Origin: Bacillus sp. UNC41MFS5
GTDB taxonomy: Bacteria > Bacillota > Bacilli > Bacillales_B > DSM-18226
Assembly: GCF_000686805.1 (NCBI RefSeq)
Contig: NZ_JMLP01000020.1
Location: forward strand, 22,645 to 86,644
Reading direction: 5' to 3'
Length of the DNA stretch: 64,000 nt
Shown one piece after another: positions 37,245-45,359 of the stretch. The notes below the pieces were generated by a model. The model did no database searches. It was given only the letters and a program-made list of their open reading frames with translations, and was not told where the DNA came from. The position numbers and the translations under genes are program-made. The number at the start of each line of letters is the position of its first letter. Position 1 is the stretch's first letter.

Positions 37245-38585
37245 TTAGGCGATAATTTCCTTTTTTTCACCTATGTTCATTGCATCTTCTTCTCTCTTCT
37301 TCGCTTTATCATATATTCTGAAGAAAGGAAGATAAATTATAAATGAAATAACAATGTTAACTACATTCATGATGGCACCTGAAATATGTCCGCCAGAAGC
37401 AAGATATCCTGAGATAATTGGCGGCATGGTCCAAGGCACTGCAATACCGGATGGCTTTGCGACCAATCCCATATCCATTCCTAGGAATGTTACAATAACG
37501 GTAACGATTGAAGTAAGAACGAATGGAATGATCATGATTGGGTTTAACACGATTGGCATACCAAAGATTAATGGCTCGTTAATGTTAAAGATGCTTGGAG
37601 CAAGCGCCAAACGACCAAGACTTTTCATTTGTTGGGATTTAGCAAACATAACCATTGATAGAACCAAACCAAATGTTACACCTGTTCCACCTATGTGGAC
37701 GAAGTTATCCCAGAATTGTTGTGTAACAATATGCGGTAGAGGTTGGCCAGCTTGATAGGCCGTCATATTGTCACCCATCGCACCAAACCAAATTGGTTCC
37801 ATTACACTTTTAACAATGTTTGTACCGTGTAATCCAGTAGCCCATAATAAAGTTACGAATAATTCAGCAACAATGGTTCCACCTAGAGTAAGCCCTACCA
37901 ATTTTAGCGGATCACCTAAAAGGGTCGTAACTAATCCGTTGATACTCTGATAAGGAGTCATTTCAACAAGTAAACGGATTACCCAAACCACAAGAAGAAC
38001 AAAAAATCCTGGAATTAATGCTGCAAATGATTTACCAACACTAGGCGGTACACCCTCTGGCATTTTAATAACAATATCTTTTTTGACGACCCAACGATAA
38101 ATTTCTGTTGATATAATTGCAAAAAGTAACGCAACAAACAAACCTTTACTGCTCAAGAAAGCTTTTGAAATTGCACCAGTTACCAAAACTCCTTCTTCAG
38201 CTCCAACTGGAGTAAATAAGAAACTAAATGGTGTTGTCAACATGAAAGCAGCAACTGAAATTGCACCCGCACTCATCGCGTCAAGCTTATAGCTTTCTGC
38301 TAGTCGGTAAGCCACAGCGAACGCTGCAATAAGTGACATGATATTGAAAGTTGCATCTACTGGATAACTTAATTTAGCAGCCCATGTTGGGCCAAAAATA
38401 GAAGTCATCCAATCAGCATAACCTGGAATCGGCAAATTAGCCACGATCAAGAAAAATGAACCAATGACAATGAATGGCATGGTCGCAATAAGACCATCAC
38501 GAAGAGCCAATAAGTGTCTTTGCGCACCAATTTTCCCTGCAACGGGCATGACTTTCTCTTCTAGAAAGCTGTTGAATTTACTCAT
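37245..38585 (-). CDS. licC: PTS cellobiose/lichenan-family EIIC permease
   Basis: 446 residues with about ten membrane helices. Typical EIIC(Cel) segments are visible: SFFLIVANLPIPGY near the start, HGTNIVKSVMEP, and the NINEPLIFGMPIVLNP substrate-binding loop. It imports oligo-beta-glucosides such as cellobiose with phosphorylation by the EIIB/EIIA partners. It follows EIIB by 17 bp. Confidence 0.94.
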   Translation of the reverse strand: MSKFNSFLEEKVMPVAGKIGAQRHLLALRDGLIATMPFIVIGSFFLIVANLPIPGYADWMTSIFGPTWAAKLSYPVDATFNIMSLIAAFAVAYRLAESYKLDAMSAGAISVAAFMLTTPFSFLFTPVGAEEGVLVTGAISKAFLSSKGLFVALLFAIISTEIYRWVVKKDIVIKMPEGVPPSVGKSFAALIPGFFVLLVVWVIRLLVEMTPYQSINGLVTTLLGDPLKLVGLTLGGTIVAELFVTLLWATGLHGTNIVKSVMEPIWFGAMGDNMTAYQAGQPLPHIVTQQFWDNFVHIGGTGVTFGLVLSMVMFAKSQQMKSLGRLALAPSIFNINEPLIFGMPIVLNPIMIIPFVLTSIVTVIVTFLGMDMGLVAKPSGIAVPWTMPPIISGYLASGGHISGAIMNVVNIVISFIIYLPFFRIYDKAKKREEDAMNIGEKKEIIA

Positions 38586-38602
38586 TTTCTTTTCTCCTTT
38601 TA

Positions 38603-38911
38603 TTATTTATTATTAGCTAGATTTATAGCTGTTTTTAAAACTTCTGCTCCATTACACGTACCATAGTGGATTGGATTGATGGCATCCACTGGAATGCCCT
38701 TTTCTTCACCTAACTTTTTCATATTTGAAAGAAGGTATCTAACTTGAGGTCCTAAAAGAAGGACATCCGCATTGTCAATATGTTGATTGACTGAGTTAGC
38801 TGCAACTGCCCAGATTTTCCCTTCCAAACCTTGTTCTTGGGCCGCTTTTTCCATCTTAGTTACCAGCAAACTTGTACTCATTCCGGCTGCACAACATAAT
38901 AAAATATTCAT
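38603..38911 (-). CDS. licB: PTS cellobiose/lichenan-family EIIB component
   Basis: 102 residues. The phosphocysteine loop [12 protein letters not shown] is at the N-terminus, with Cys7 the likely acceptor by alignment to CxAGMSTS. It is the first structural gene of the operon, with the promoter region, cre-like site and palindrome directly upstream. Confidence 0.93.
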   Translation of the reverse strand: MNILLCCAAGMSTSLLVTKMEKAAQEQGLEGKIWAVAANSVNQHIDNADVLLLGPQVRYLLSNMKKLGEEKGIPVDAINPIHYGTCNGAEVLKTAINLANNK

Positions 38912-39021
38912 CGATTTTTTCCTCCATAAAAGTTATTTAAAAAAACCATTAATTAATCTAAACAGCTAATTAGCCATTGTTTTAAGAGTGCTTTAACCTC
39001 TTTATGTTTTATAGTTTACGT

Positions 39022-39035
39022 TGAAAGCGTTTGAT
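39022..39035. promoter_or_regulatory. cre-like site TGAAAGCGTTTGAT before licB
   Basis: Good fit to the CcpA cre core (TGAAANCGNTTNCA with a mismatch at the end), 110 bp upstream of licB. Carbon catabolite control of PTS operons is usual. Confidence 0.6.
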
Positions 39036-39050
39036 TTTACAGAAAGGATT

Positions 39051-39070
39051 TTTCCGTTACGTAACGGAAA
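39051..39070. promoter_or_regulatory. 20-bp perfect palindrome before licB, likely LicR site
   Basis: TTTCCGTTACGTAACGGAAA is perfectly self-complementary, 140 bp upstream of licB and between the licR terminator and the cre site. The adjacent regulator is a PRD-containing DNA-binding activator, so this is its probable binding site. Confidence 0.6.
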
Positions 39071-39129
39071 TAGAATGAAAAATTAAAATGAAGTTACTAT
39101 CACGTAAATTTTAGCCCGAAATTAAAAAA

Positions 39130-39151
39130 GGGAATTCCTTTTGGAATACCC
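39130..39151 (-). terminator. Terminator after licR
   Basis: GGGAATTCC and GGAATACCC pair with one mismatch around TTTT; CTTTTTTAATTT follows on the minus strand. 24 bp after the licR stop. Confidence 0.8.
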
Positions 39152-39174
39152 TCGTTCTTTTCATTTGGCATAAG

Positions 39175-41100
39175 TTAAGATTCATTTAATATCTTAATAA
39201 TTTCTTCAGCTGATTCACTCTTTATAACTTTTTGGACTGTTGTACTGTTTTCAACTAAAGCAATAAGCCTTTTATACATCCTATCTAGATCACCCTCAGG
39301 TACCTTTCTTATGTTCAACAAGCAAATAAATTGAACCCTATGTTTGTCTGTCCATTCAATCGGCCTCTTTAATGTGCACACGGTCCAAAATGTTTCATCT
39401 GTTTCCGGCGTTAGTGGATGAGGGATGGCCACAAGATTCCCAAAGCAGGTTGGCGCGACCGCCTCCCTTTCCAAAACCAAATTCACATAATCTTCGGAGA
39501 CAAGTTTTTGTTTGTATAATTCATCACACATAAAACGGATAACGCTTTCTTTATCCTTCAAGTCTTTATGAATAAAAACTTTGGATATATCTAAATAGCT
39601 CTGACCCTCACACTCTTTTCCAGACGATACTCCCTTCCGAATATTGGAAATATCTCCTTCCCCTAAAAAGGTATTAACGACTAGTACTGGAACGCCTATC
39701 TCTTCTTTTATAGGGATCGTACTAATAATAAAATCAATAGACGATAGATCGTATTCTTTTAATTGATAATAATTGGTTGTAGCCACAATATCGATTTCAT
39801 CATTAAATTCATTTCGTAAACGATAAAACAAAAGCCTTGCACTCCCCACACCAGATGCACATACCACAAGTACCCGTTTTGCCTTTCTCTGCCTTGTCTT
39901 CATTCTTTCTAATGCTACCCCGATATGTAAGGCAATATAAGCAATTTCGTGTTCTCCTACCTCTCTCTCCAAATATTCTTCGATGCATCTGCTCGCAATA
40001 GCAGCCCCCTCAAAGGCACTAGGATATTTTCGTTTAATTTCCTCTAATAATGGATTCCGAATGTTCATGTTATATCGTAACCTGTTCATTGCAGGCCGAA
40101 TGTGCAAAGTCAGCGCTTGAATGAATTCGGAATCGTCTTGAAAATCCCAATTTAATTCGGTTTTCAACCTTTCCAGCATGCAATGAATGATGGTGCCGAG
40201 TTCATCAAATTTACTAAATTCATTCAACGTATTCTTATGTATTAATTTTGTCCCCAACAAATGGACAATAATATAATCAATTTCGGATTTTGGAAATTTC
40301 AAACCCGTAAAACCCTCTACCTCTCTTACAATTTCATTGGCCACTATTTTTTCAAATGGATATTTTCCTATTAAATCTTGTTCAAGGTTTTCAATGACAA
40401 ATCCTTCTTCAATTCTCTTGCATCCAATTGTGATATGGGTTGCCAAATTTTCGAGTGCAATGTCTGATACCTCAATTTTGTATTCATTCACTTTTTTTAT
40501 GATCGTTTCCTTTACCTTTTCAAACAGATTTTGATCCAAAAGTTGAAAGGAATTACTGTCAATGTTTAAGTTGCTATTCCGCCGTAAAATATAATTTGAA
40601 AAACATAGCCGCTTCATATATTCATCGCCTTCTGTCTGCGAACCATGATGCGGTCTAGTAACTAACTTTAAATGATAACTTTCCAATAATTCACGGACGA
40701 TTTTTAAGTCATTTTGAAGCTTTGGCTTGGAAACAAATAGCTCTTCTTCAAGACTTTCTAATTTTATAGGTTCCTTTTCTAATAAAAATCGTTTTAACAT
40801 ATACAAAACCCGATTTTCCTGTTCGGAAAAATCAGATTGGCTTTCATTTATTGGATCATTCGCATTAGAAATAAACTCCTGCTCAAACACTTCATAATCA
40901 TTTATATCTAATAGATACCCTTTTCCTCGAACGGATTCAATAATGATTCCTAGCGAAGTGGATTGTGATTGAAGTTCTTTGATCTCAGTACGAATGGTTC
41001 TATCACTCACACCAAGTTCTTTGGCCATCCATTCGGCTGTAACAGGTTCTTTCTCCTTCATTAAAGACAACACGATGTCCTTTTGTCGTTTCGACACCAT
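39175..41100 (-). CDS. licR: PRD-containing PTS-regulated activator of the lic operon
   Basis: 641 residues in the LicR/ManR layout: N-terminal HTH (EPVTAEWMAKELGVSDRTIRTEI), a second HTH (ESLEEELFVSKPKLQNDL), PRD1 (about 195-290), PRD2 (about 300-400, with a conserved IAYIALHIGVALER), an EIIB-like domain with Cys in VCASGVGSARLL and a C-terminal EIIA(Mtl)-like domain with His in AIPHPLTP. Such activators are tuned by phosphorylation from HPr and by the cognate PTS. It is transcribed just upstream of licB with its own terminator. Confidence 0.92.
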   Translation of the reverse strand: MVSKRQKDIVLSLMKEKEPVTAEWMAKELGVSDRTIRTEIKELQSQSTSLGIIIESVRGKGYLLDINDYEVFEQEFISNANDPINESQSDFSEQENRVLYMLKRFLLEKEPIKLESLEEELFVSKPKLQNDLKIVRELLESYHLKLVTRPHHGSQTEGDEYMKRLCFSNYILRRNSNLNIDSNSFQLLDQNLFEKVKETIIKKVNEYKIEVSDIALENLATHITIGCKRIEEGFVIENLEQDLIGKYPFEKIVANEIVREVEGFTGLKFPKSEIDYIIVHLLGTKLIHKNTLNEFSKFDELGTIIHCMLERLKTELNWDFQDDSEFIQALTLHIRPAMNRLRYNMNIRNPLLEEIKRKYPSAFEGAAIASRCIEEYLEREVGEHEIAYIALHIGVALERMKTRQRKAKRVLVVCASGVGSARLLFYRLRNEFNDEIDIVATTNYYQLKEYDLSSIDFIISTIPIKEEIGVPVLVVNTFLGEGDISNIRKGVSSGKECEGQSYLDISKVFIHKDLKDKESVIRFMCDELYKQKLVSEDYVNLVLEREAVAPTCFGNLVAIPHPLTPETDETFWTVCTLKRPIEWTDKHRVQFICLLNIRKVPEGDLDRMYKRLIALVENSTTVQKVIKSESAEEIIKILNES

Positions 41101-41330
41101 TTATCTACTCACCTTTCTTAATGAGTTGATCATCATACAATTAACTGCTTCCCATCTTCCGAGATATAACACACTAATTAAATAATAATAACAGTTTATC
41201 TCTTAAAAATTAATGTTATATCTATCAGTCTAAAAGTTCAATTTTCTTTAAAATGTTAATTCAAAATAATGGATAGGCTTAGATTTTGGGATGATTTACA
41301 TAAACTGCACATCTCAAAATAAGCAAAAAA

Positions 41331-41366
41331 AGAAGCTCCCCATAAGTTTACTTAACTTATGAGAAG
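41331..41366 (-). terminator. Terminator, probably the original groEL terminator
   Basis: Imperfect stem with core arms CATAAGTT and AACTTATG extended by GAAGCT/AGAAGC, followed on the minus strand by TTCTTTTTTTGC. Without the island it would lie about 60-100 bp after the groEL stop codon on the same strand. Confidence 0.7.
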
Positions 41367-41427
41367 CCTCCGCTTAAATCCTCTATTTTATTCAATAACC
41401 CACTCATATCAAGGGGTTGAGCAGCTT

Positions 41428-41448
41428 ATTACATCATGCCGCCCATTC
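41428..41448. repeat. Left att-like direct repeat (copy of the groEL 3' end)
   Basis: 21 bases identical to 49072-49092 and in the same orientation; identity ends sharply on both sides. It includes CATCATGCCGCCCATTC, the reverse complement of the groEL tail (Gly-Met-Met-stop). Confidence 0.85.
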
Positions 41449-41549
41449 ATCAGTTAATAAAACACCAGGAAATCTTATTAAAAAACGGCTATAAATCAAC
41501 ATTTTTTTGAGTTTGTATTAAATAATTTGAAATAGTTTATAAAAATCAC

Positions 41550-41570
41550 GAGGACAAACAGGAGGACAAA
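41550..41570. repeat. Tandem GAGGACAAA repeat near the left att site
   Basis: CACGAGGACAAA and CAGGAGGACAAA follow each other with a 12-base period, about 100 bp inside the left repeat. The position fits arm-type binding sites for the element's integrase (inference). Confidence 0.4.
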
Positions 41571-41580
41571 AGACTGTCTG

Positions 41581-41942
41581 TGCCTTGTAGATAGTGCCAA
41601 TCTTGAGGGAATTGTACTGAAGAAGAAGGACAGCATTTATGAAATTGGGAAGCGGTCATACTCCTGGCTCAAAGTGATTAATTATCAATATGCAAATGTA
41701 ATAATGAACGGGTATCCAAAAGACGAATTTGCTGGCTTTTATCCTACGAAGATGGTGGGTATGCGGGGGTTATGGAGCTTGGCGTTCTACAAGAAGAAAA
41801 AAAGAGAATTTATCGACTGCCTAAGAAAAAAGAAAATAATAAGTTTGTCTTTATTGAGCCTGTATCATGTTATGTTAAATATAGGGAGATAACAAAGGCT
41901 GGACTGCTGCGGCTTCCGTACTTCGTTTCAGTGAATGTGTAA
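41581..41942 (+). pseudogene. ligD: Fragment of ATP-dependent DNA ligase (LigD-type) with frameshift
   Basis: The plus strand encodes NLEGIVLKKKDSIYEIGKR followed by SYSWLKVINYQYANVIMNGYPKDEF, the end of the nucleotidyltransferase domain and start of the OB fold of Bacillus LigD ligases. A one-base loss after the codons for DEF (near 41741) shifts the frame; in the next frame WLLSYEDGGYAGVMELGVL continues to LRLPYFVSVNV and a stop at 41940-41942. The catalytic Lys region is missing. It is a non-functional fragment caught inside the island. Confidence 0.8.
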
Positions 41943-41943
41943 A

Positions 41944-41965
41944 AGCCCTTCGAAAATGAAGGGCT
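41944..41965 (-). terminator. Terminator downstream of bla
   Basis: Arms AGCCCTTC and GAAGGGCT around a six-base loop, with TTTTACAC after it on the minus strand, ~125 bp after the bla stop codon. Confidence 0.65.
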
Positions 41966-42089
41966 AGTGAGCAACGAAAGAAAATTACACTTTTTCTAAA
42001 ACTTTAGATTCAGATGTATATGCTGACTGATTGAAAAGCCTGTTCACTGATGCAATTGAGAATTATGATGAGTAAATTTATTTATCTGT

Positions 42090-43022
42090 TCACTTCAGAG
42101 CGTTAAGTGCGACCTTGGCAGCTTCTGCAATTAGCGCATTGTCATAGGTGGCATTCTGTGCATCGCGGCTAGATAGGACTGCGATGACAATGGGAGCTCT
42201 ATTCGGCGGCCAAACAATCGCAATGTCATTCCGCGTTCCATAGCTTCCTGCCCCGCTCTTATCATCGACTTCCCAACCAGTTGGTGCGCCAGCTCGGATC
42301 AATGCATCTCCAGTGGAATTTCCCCACATCCAATCTGTCAGGATTTTACGTTTTTCATTAGGGAGCAAGTCGCTAACTGCGAAGGCCTTGAGGCTCGTAG
42401 CAAGTGCTTTTGGTGTGCTGGTGTCACGAGTATCTCCAGGAACTGCTGAGTTCAAATCCGGCTCGTAGCGATCAACCTGGGTAACGTTATCGCCAATCTG
42501 CCTCAGGGCTGTTTCAAATCCCTCAGGGCCTCCCAGCTTTTCTAATAAAAGGTTCCCTGCGGTGTTGTCGCTATATCGGACAGCGGCCTCAATCACTTCC
42601 CGAAGAGTCATCCCGGTATCTACATGAAGCTGTGTGACGGGTGAATACGAAACTATGTCCTCGCTTTTGTATGTGACTAACTGGTCGAGTTGTTCAATTG
42701 AGTAATGCTGCAGCAATGCACCAGCGGCTAGAGCTTTGTAAGTAGATGCGTAAGCGAACCGCTCTTTAGGCCGATAGGAAACCGTCCGATGTGTACCTGT
42801 ATCGATAGCGTAGACTCCAAGCCGGGCATCATATTTGTTCTCGAGTTCTGCAAACTCACGGTGTATTTGGTGTACTGGCGCTTTTTTGACTGCCTTTTCG
42901 GGCTTGTCAGAAAGGTTATTGGTGCTCATTGACCAGCCGGTAAGGGGTACAATTGCAACCACTAGCAAAAGCAGGGCAAATATAAAATTATTTTTGCTGA
43001 AAATATCATGTGTTTTTCTCAA
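42090..43022 (-). CDS. bla: Class A beta-lactamase
   Basis: 310 residues. An N-terminal hydrophobic segment (about 13-30) acts as signal or anchor. All class A motifs are present: Ser93-x-x-Lys96 (STYK), Ser151-Asp-Asn153 (SDN), Glu187-x-x-x-Asn191 (EPDLN) and Lys255-Ser-Gly (KSG). It should hydrolyse penicillins. Its own promoter region (43023-43184) contains a BlaI-type palindrome plus two further inverted repeats, so it belongs to the BlaI regulon encoded upstream. Confidence 0.96.
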   Translation of the reverse strand: MRKTHDIFSKNNFIFALLLLVVAIVPLTGWSMSTNNLSDKPEKAVKKAPVHQIHREFAELENKYDARLGVYAIDTGTHRTVSYRPKERFAYASTYKALAAGALLQHYSIEQLDQLVTYKSEDIVSYSPVTQLHVDTGMTLREVIEAAVRYSDNTAGNLLLEKLGGPEGFETALRQIGDNVTQVDRYEPDLNSAVPGDTRDTSTPKALATSLKAFAVSDLLPNEKRKILTDWMWGNSTGDALIRAGAPTGWEVDDKSGAGSYGTRNDIAIVWPPNRAPIVIAVLSSRDAQNATYDNALIAEAAKVALNALK

Positions 43023-43100
43023 GATCTTAACCTCTTTCTATTAATATTAGATGTTCTGAAAATAGAATATTAACCAGCAGATTCAAACAATTTGAAACAT

Positions 43101-43114
43101 ATGTAATATTACAT
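43101..43114. promoter_or_regulatory. Palindrome ATGTAATATTACAT before bla
   Basis: Perfect 14-base palindrome 79 bp upstream of the bla start. A related element lies at 43146-43165. Different in core from the BlaI-type operator at 43121-43142. Confidence 0.5.
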
Positions 43115-43120
43115 TACACA

Positions 43121-43142
43121 AAATACCACAATTGTAGTATTT
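43121..43142. promoter_or_regulatory. BlaI-type operator before bla
   Basis: Core CCACAATTGTAG flanked by AAATA and TATTT, identical to the perfect palindrome at 45287-45308 except for one base. 99 bp upstream of bla. Confidence 0.8.
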
Positions 43143-43145
43143 AAT

Positions 43146-43165
43146 CACATGTAATATTACACGTG
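43146..43165. promoter_or_regulatory. Imperfect palindrome CACATGTAATATTACACGTG
   Basis: Twenty bases with a single mismatched pair, sharing the TGTAATATTACA core with 43101-43114. The two copies lie either side of the BlaI-type operator, 48 bases apart in register. Confidence 0.5.
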
Positions 43166-43184
43166 TAATAAAAAGATGTCAATA

Positions 43185-45239
43185 TCATTTTGTAGTTAGC
43201 TTTCCTTTTTCATTAAGGTCAAAAAAGGCCCGAAAAACCCGCTGGCTGATGATATTAGCTGCACTGTGCGGCTGCGCATAACCATCACGGAAGGCATTTG
43301 GTACAATAACAGCAATGGCAATCTTGGGATCATTGAATGGAGCATAACCTGCAAAAGAAAGATTCCAAGTCTTCACCCCATTTTTATAGGATTCCGAGGT
43401 CCCGGTTTTACCCGCGGCATTGTAGAGTTCGTCTTTAAAATATCCTCTCGCAGTTCCTTTGGAACCATGGGTGACCAGCCAAAAACCTTGTTGTACCCGC
43501 TTTAGCATCTCCTCACTCATATCTACCTGATTCAGCACCATTGGTTCGATTTCATCGATGACGTTGCCCGGTTCATTGCCATTCTTATTGGGTTCACGAA
43601 TCTCCTTCACCAATTGGGGTTTCATCCGGAATCCTCCATTGGCAATCGTTGTAATATACTGGGCAATTTGCATCGGTGTATAGGTATCTAATTGTCCGAT
43701 GGCAATTTGAAAGTAGGTGCTTGTATTGGTTCCTTTGATTCCTGCCGTTTCATTATGAAAACCAATTCCGGTCGGAATGCCTAAACCAAATTGGTTGAAA
43801 TAATAGCGGATGGTTTCAATTTTTTTCGGATTGATATTCAATGTGCCATTGGGGACATACTTGCCGCCCATAATTTCTATCGCGGTTTTCCACATATAAA
43901 CGTTTGATGAACGCTCTAATGCCTCTAATTCGTTAATTCTGTTCATGACTTGGTAAGAGGAAAAGGTTCCCGACCCCTTAAATCTCATGACCTCATCCAG
44001 CTCGATTTCCCCGAAATCCCTGACACCCGTTTGGTATCCGGTTAATACTGTGGCCCCTTTTACAACGGACCCCTGTTCAAACGCATAAGTGAAGGTTCCC
44101 GGTGTAAAATCGGTAAACTCCCGTGACTGCCTGTTATACACTTTTCCTGCCATTGCAAGAATGCGGCCTGTTTTCGGTTCCATCGCCACAACAAAGGCAG
44201 TGTCAAGCGTATCCGTATGCGGCTTTTGGATTGCACTGACTAACTCTTCCTGCATAATTTTTTCCACTTGGGCTTGGAATTCCATATCAATGGTCAGAAC
44301 AATATCCTTGCCGCTCTTCCCCTTCGATACAGTCTCTGTACTCACCACATTTCCATTTGTATCTGTCACCGTTTTCACTTTTTCCTTTTGGCCTTGCAAC
44401 ACTCCATCATAAAGCTCTTCAATATAGCTTTTCCCGACGCGGTCATTCAGTTGGTACCCTTTAGACGTATAGTACTCTACCTTATCAGCCGGAAGGCCTT
44501 CATCTGCACTCGTTACTTCCCCAAGCATATTCCAAAATGTTTCCCCGTAGGTGCGCCCCCTCTTCCAATCGGTCGTGACATCCACACCCGGCAGATTTTC
44601 CAGATTTTCATCGACTTTCGCATATTCCTCCTCTGTTACATTTTCATTTTTGATCATCGTCGGAGTTAAAGCGATGGCAGAAGAAAGTTTCCTATAGATG
44701 GCTGCCAGGTTTTTGTCCATTGCCTGGAGATCGCTTTCTTTAATGCGTTTTAATTTTAATTGATATAAATCCTTGTCATTCAGCTTTTCCTGTTTGAATA
44801 ATTTTTCCTCCTTCTTTGTGATTAAATCCGTGCCATTGTTATGTACCAACAACCAGATATCTTTCAAATCCCGATCAGTTACTTTATTGATCTCCTTATC
44901 AGTCATGGCCAAAAAGGTATTTAACTTTTTGGCCAGTTCAAGCAATTCGCCCGGCTGCGGATTTTTTGGCGGTGTATAGACAATCGCCTTTTCCGGAATA
45001 TTGTAGACCACTAACTTATGATTCGTATCGTATATTTTTCCACGAGGAACTGAATAGCTGACGGGCGTCACATCTGTCTTCTCTGCCTGAGCCGCATAGG
45101 CTTCCCCTTTTATAATTTGGAGAACACCAAGGCGGAGGATCAGGATAGAAAAAAGAACAAAGATCATGAAAAAGAGACCATTCAGTCTCCATCGGATTGG
45201 GTTTTTTACTATATTATCTTTCTGCCTTTTCTGCATCAA
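43185..45239 (-). CDS. Class B penicillin-binding protein (monofunctional transpeptidase)
   Basis: 684 residues. An N-terminal membrane anchor (about 20-42) precedes the class B dimerisation domain with the RGKIYD signature near 66 and a transpeptidase domain with Ser391-x-x-Lys394 (SVVK), Ser444-Ser-Asn446 and Lys611-Thr-Gly613. It resembles PbpA/PbpH-type elongasome PBPs. It is separated from blaR1 by a perfect BlaI-type palindrome, so it should be induced by beta-lactams. Whether it has low drug affinity, as MecA does, cannot be told from sequence. Confidence 0.92.
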   Translation of the reverse strand: MMQKRQKDNIVKNPIRWRLNGLFFMIFVLFSILILRLGVLQIIKGEAYAAQAEKTDVTPVSYSVPRGKIYDTNHKLVVYNIPEKAIVYTPPKNPQPGELLELAKKLNTFLAMTDKEINKVTDRDLKDIWLLVHNNGTDLITKKEEKLFKQEKLNDKDLYQLKLKRIKESDLQAMDKNLAAIYRKLSSAIALTPTMIKNENVTEEEYAKVDENLENLPGVDVTTDWKRGRTYGETFWNMLGEVTSADEGLPADKVEYYTSKGYQLNDRVGKSYIEELYDGVLQGQKEKVKTVTDTNGNVVSTETVSKGKSGKDIVLTIDMEFQAQVEKIMQEELVSAIQKPHTDTLDTAFVVAMEPKTGRILAMAGKVYNRQSREFTDFTPGTFTYAFEQGSVVKGATVLTGYQTGVRDFGEIELDEVMRFKGSGTFSSYQVMNRINELEALERSSNVYMWKTAIEIMGGKYVPNGTLNINPKKIETIRYYFNQFGLGIPTGIGFHNETAGIKGTNTSTYFQIAIGQLDTYTPMQIAQYITTIANGGFRMKPQLVKEIREPNKNGNEPGNVIDEIEPMVLNQVDMSEEMLKRVQQGFWLVTHGSKGTARGYFKDELYNAAGKTGTSESYKNGVKTWNLSFAGYAPFNDPKIAIAVIVPNAFRDGYAQPHSAANIISQRVFRAFFDLNEKGKLTTK

Positions 45240-45286
45240 AGCGTATCAGTCCTTTCATATTGGGAAGTTCGTGTACAAAGTTATCA

Positions 45287-45308
45287 AAATACTACAATTG
45301 TAGTATTT
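45287..45308. promoter_or_regulatory. BlaI-type operator before the PBP gene
   Basis: Perfect 22-base palindrome with core TACTACAATTGTAGTA, 48 bp upstream of the PBP start. Matches the known BlaI/MecI operator pattern (TACA/TGTA dyad). Confidence 0.85.
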
Positions 45309-45359
45309 TGTCCAAAAAAGACCCAAAAAGGTGGGGTAATCCTTTCTGGAGTTTAATTA

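Larger units (their letters stand above)
41101..41580. other. Non-coding region between licR and the island's first gene remnant
   Basis: 480 AT-rich bases. The part to 41427 is chromosomal and includes the terminator at 41331-41366; the left repeat of the island and candidate integrase sites follow. No gene is seen. Confidence 0.6.

Noticed and set aside
41674..41892. Stand-alone small protein gene on the plus strand
   Set aside because: Its first part is LigD sequence and continues upstream; the rest is frameshifted LigD. Treated as one pseudogene.
45309..45345. Terminator between blaR1 and the PBP gene
   Set aside because: Only a four-base stem (ACCC/GGGT) before a T run on the minus strand; too weak to list.
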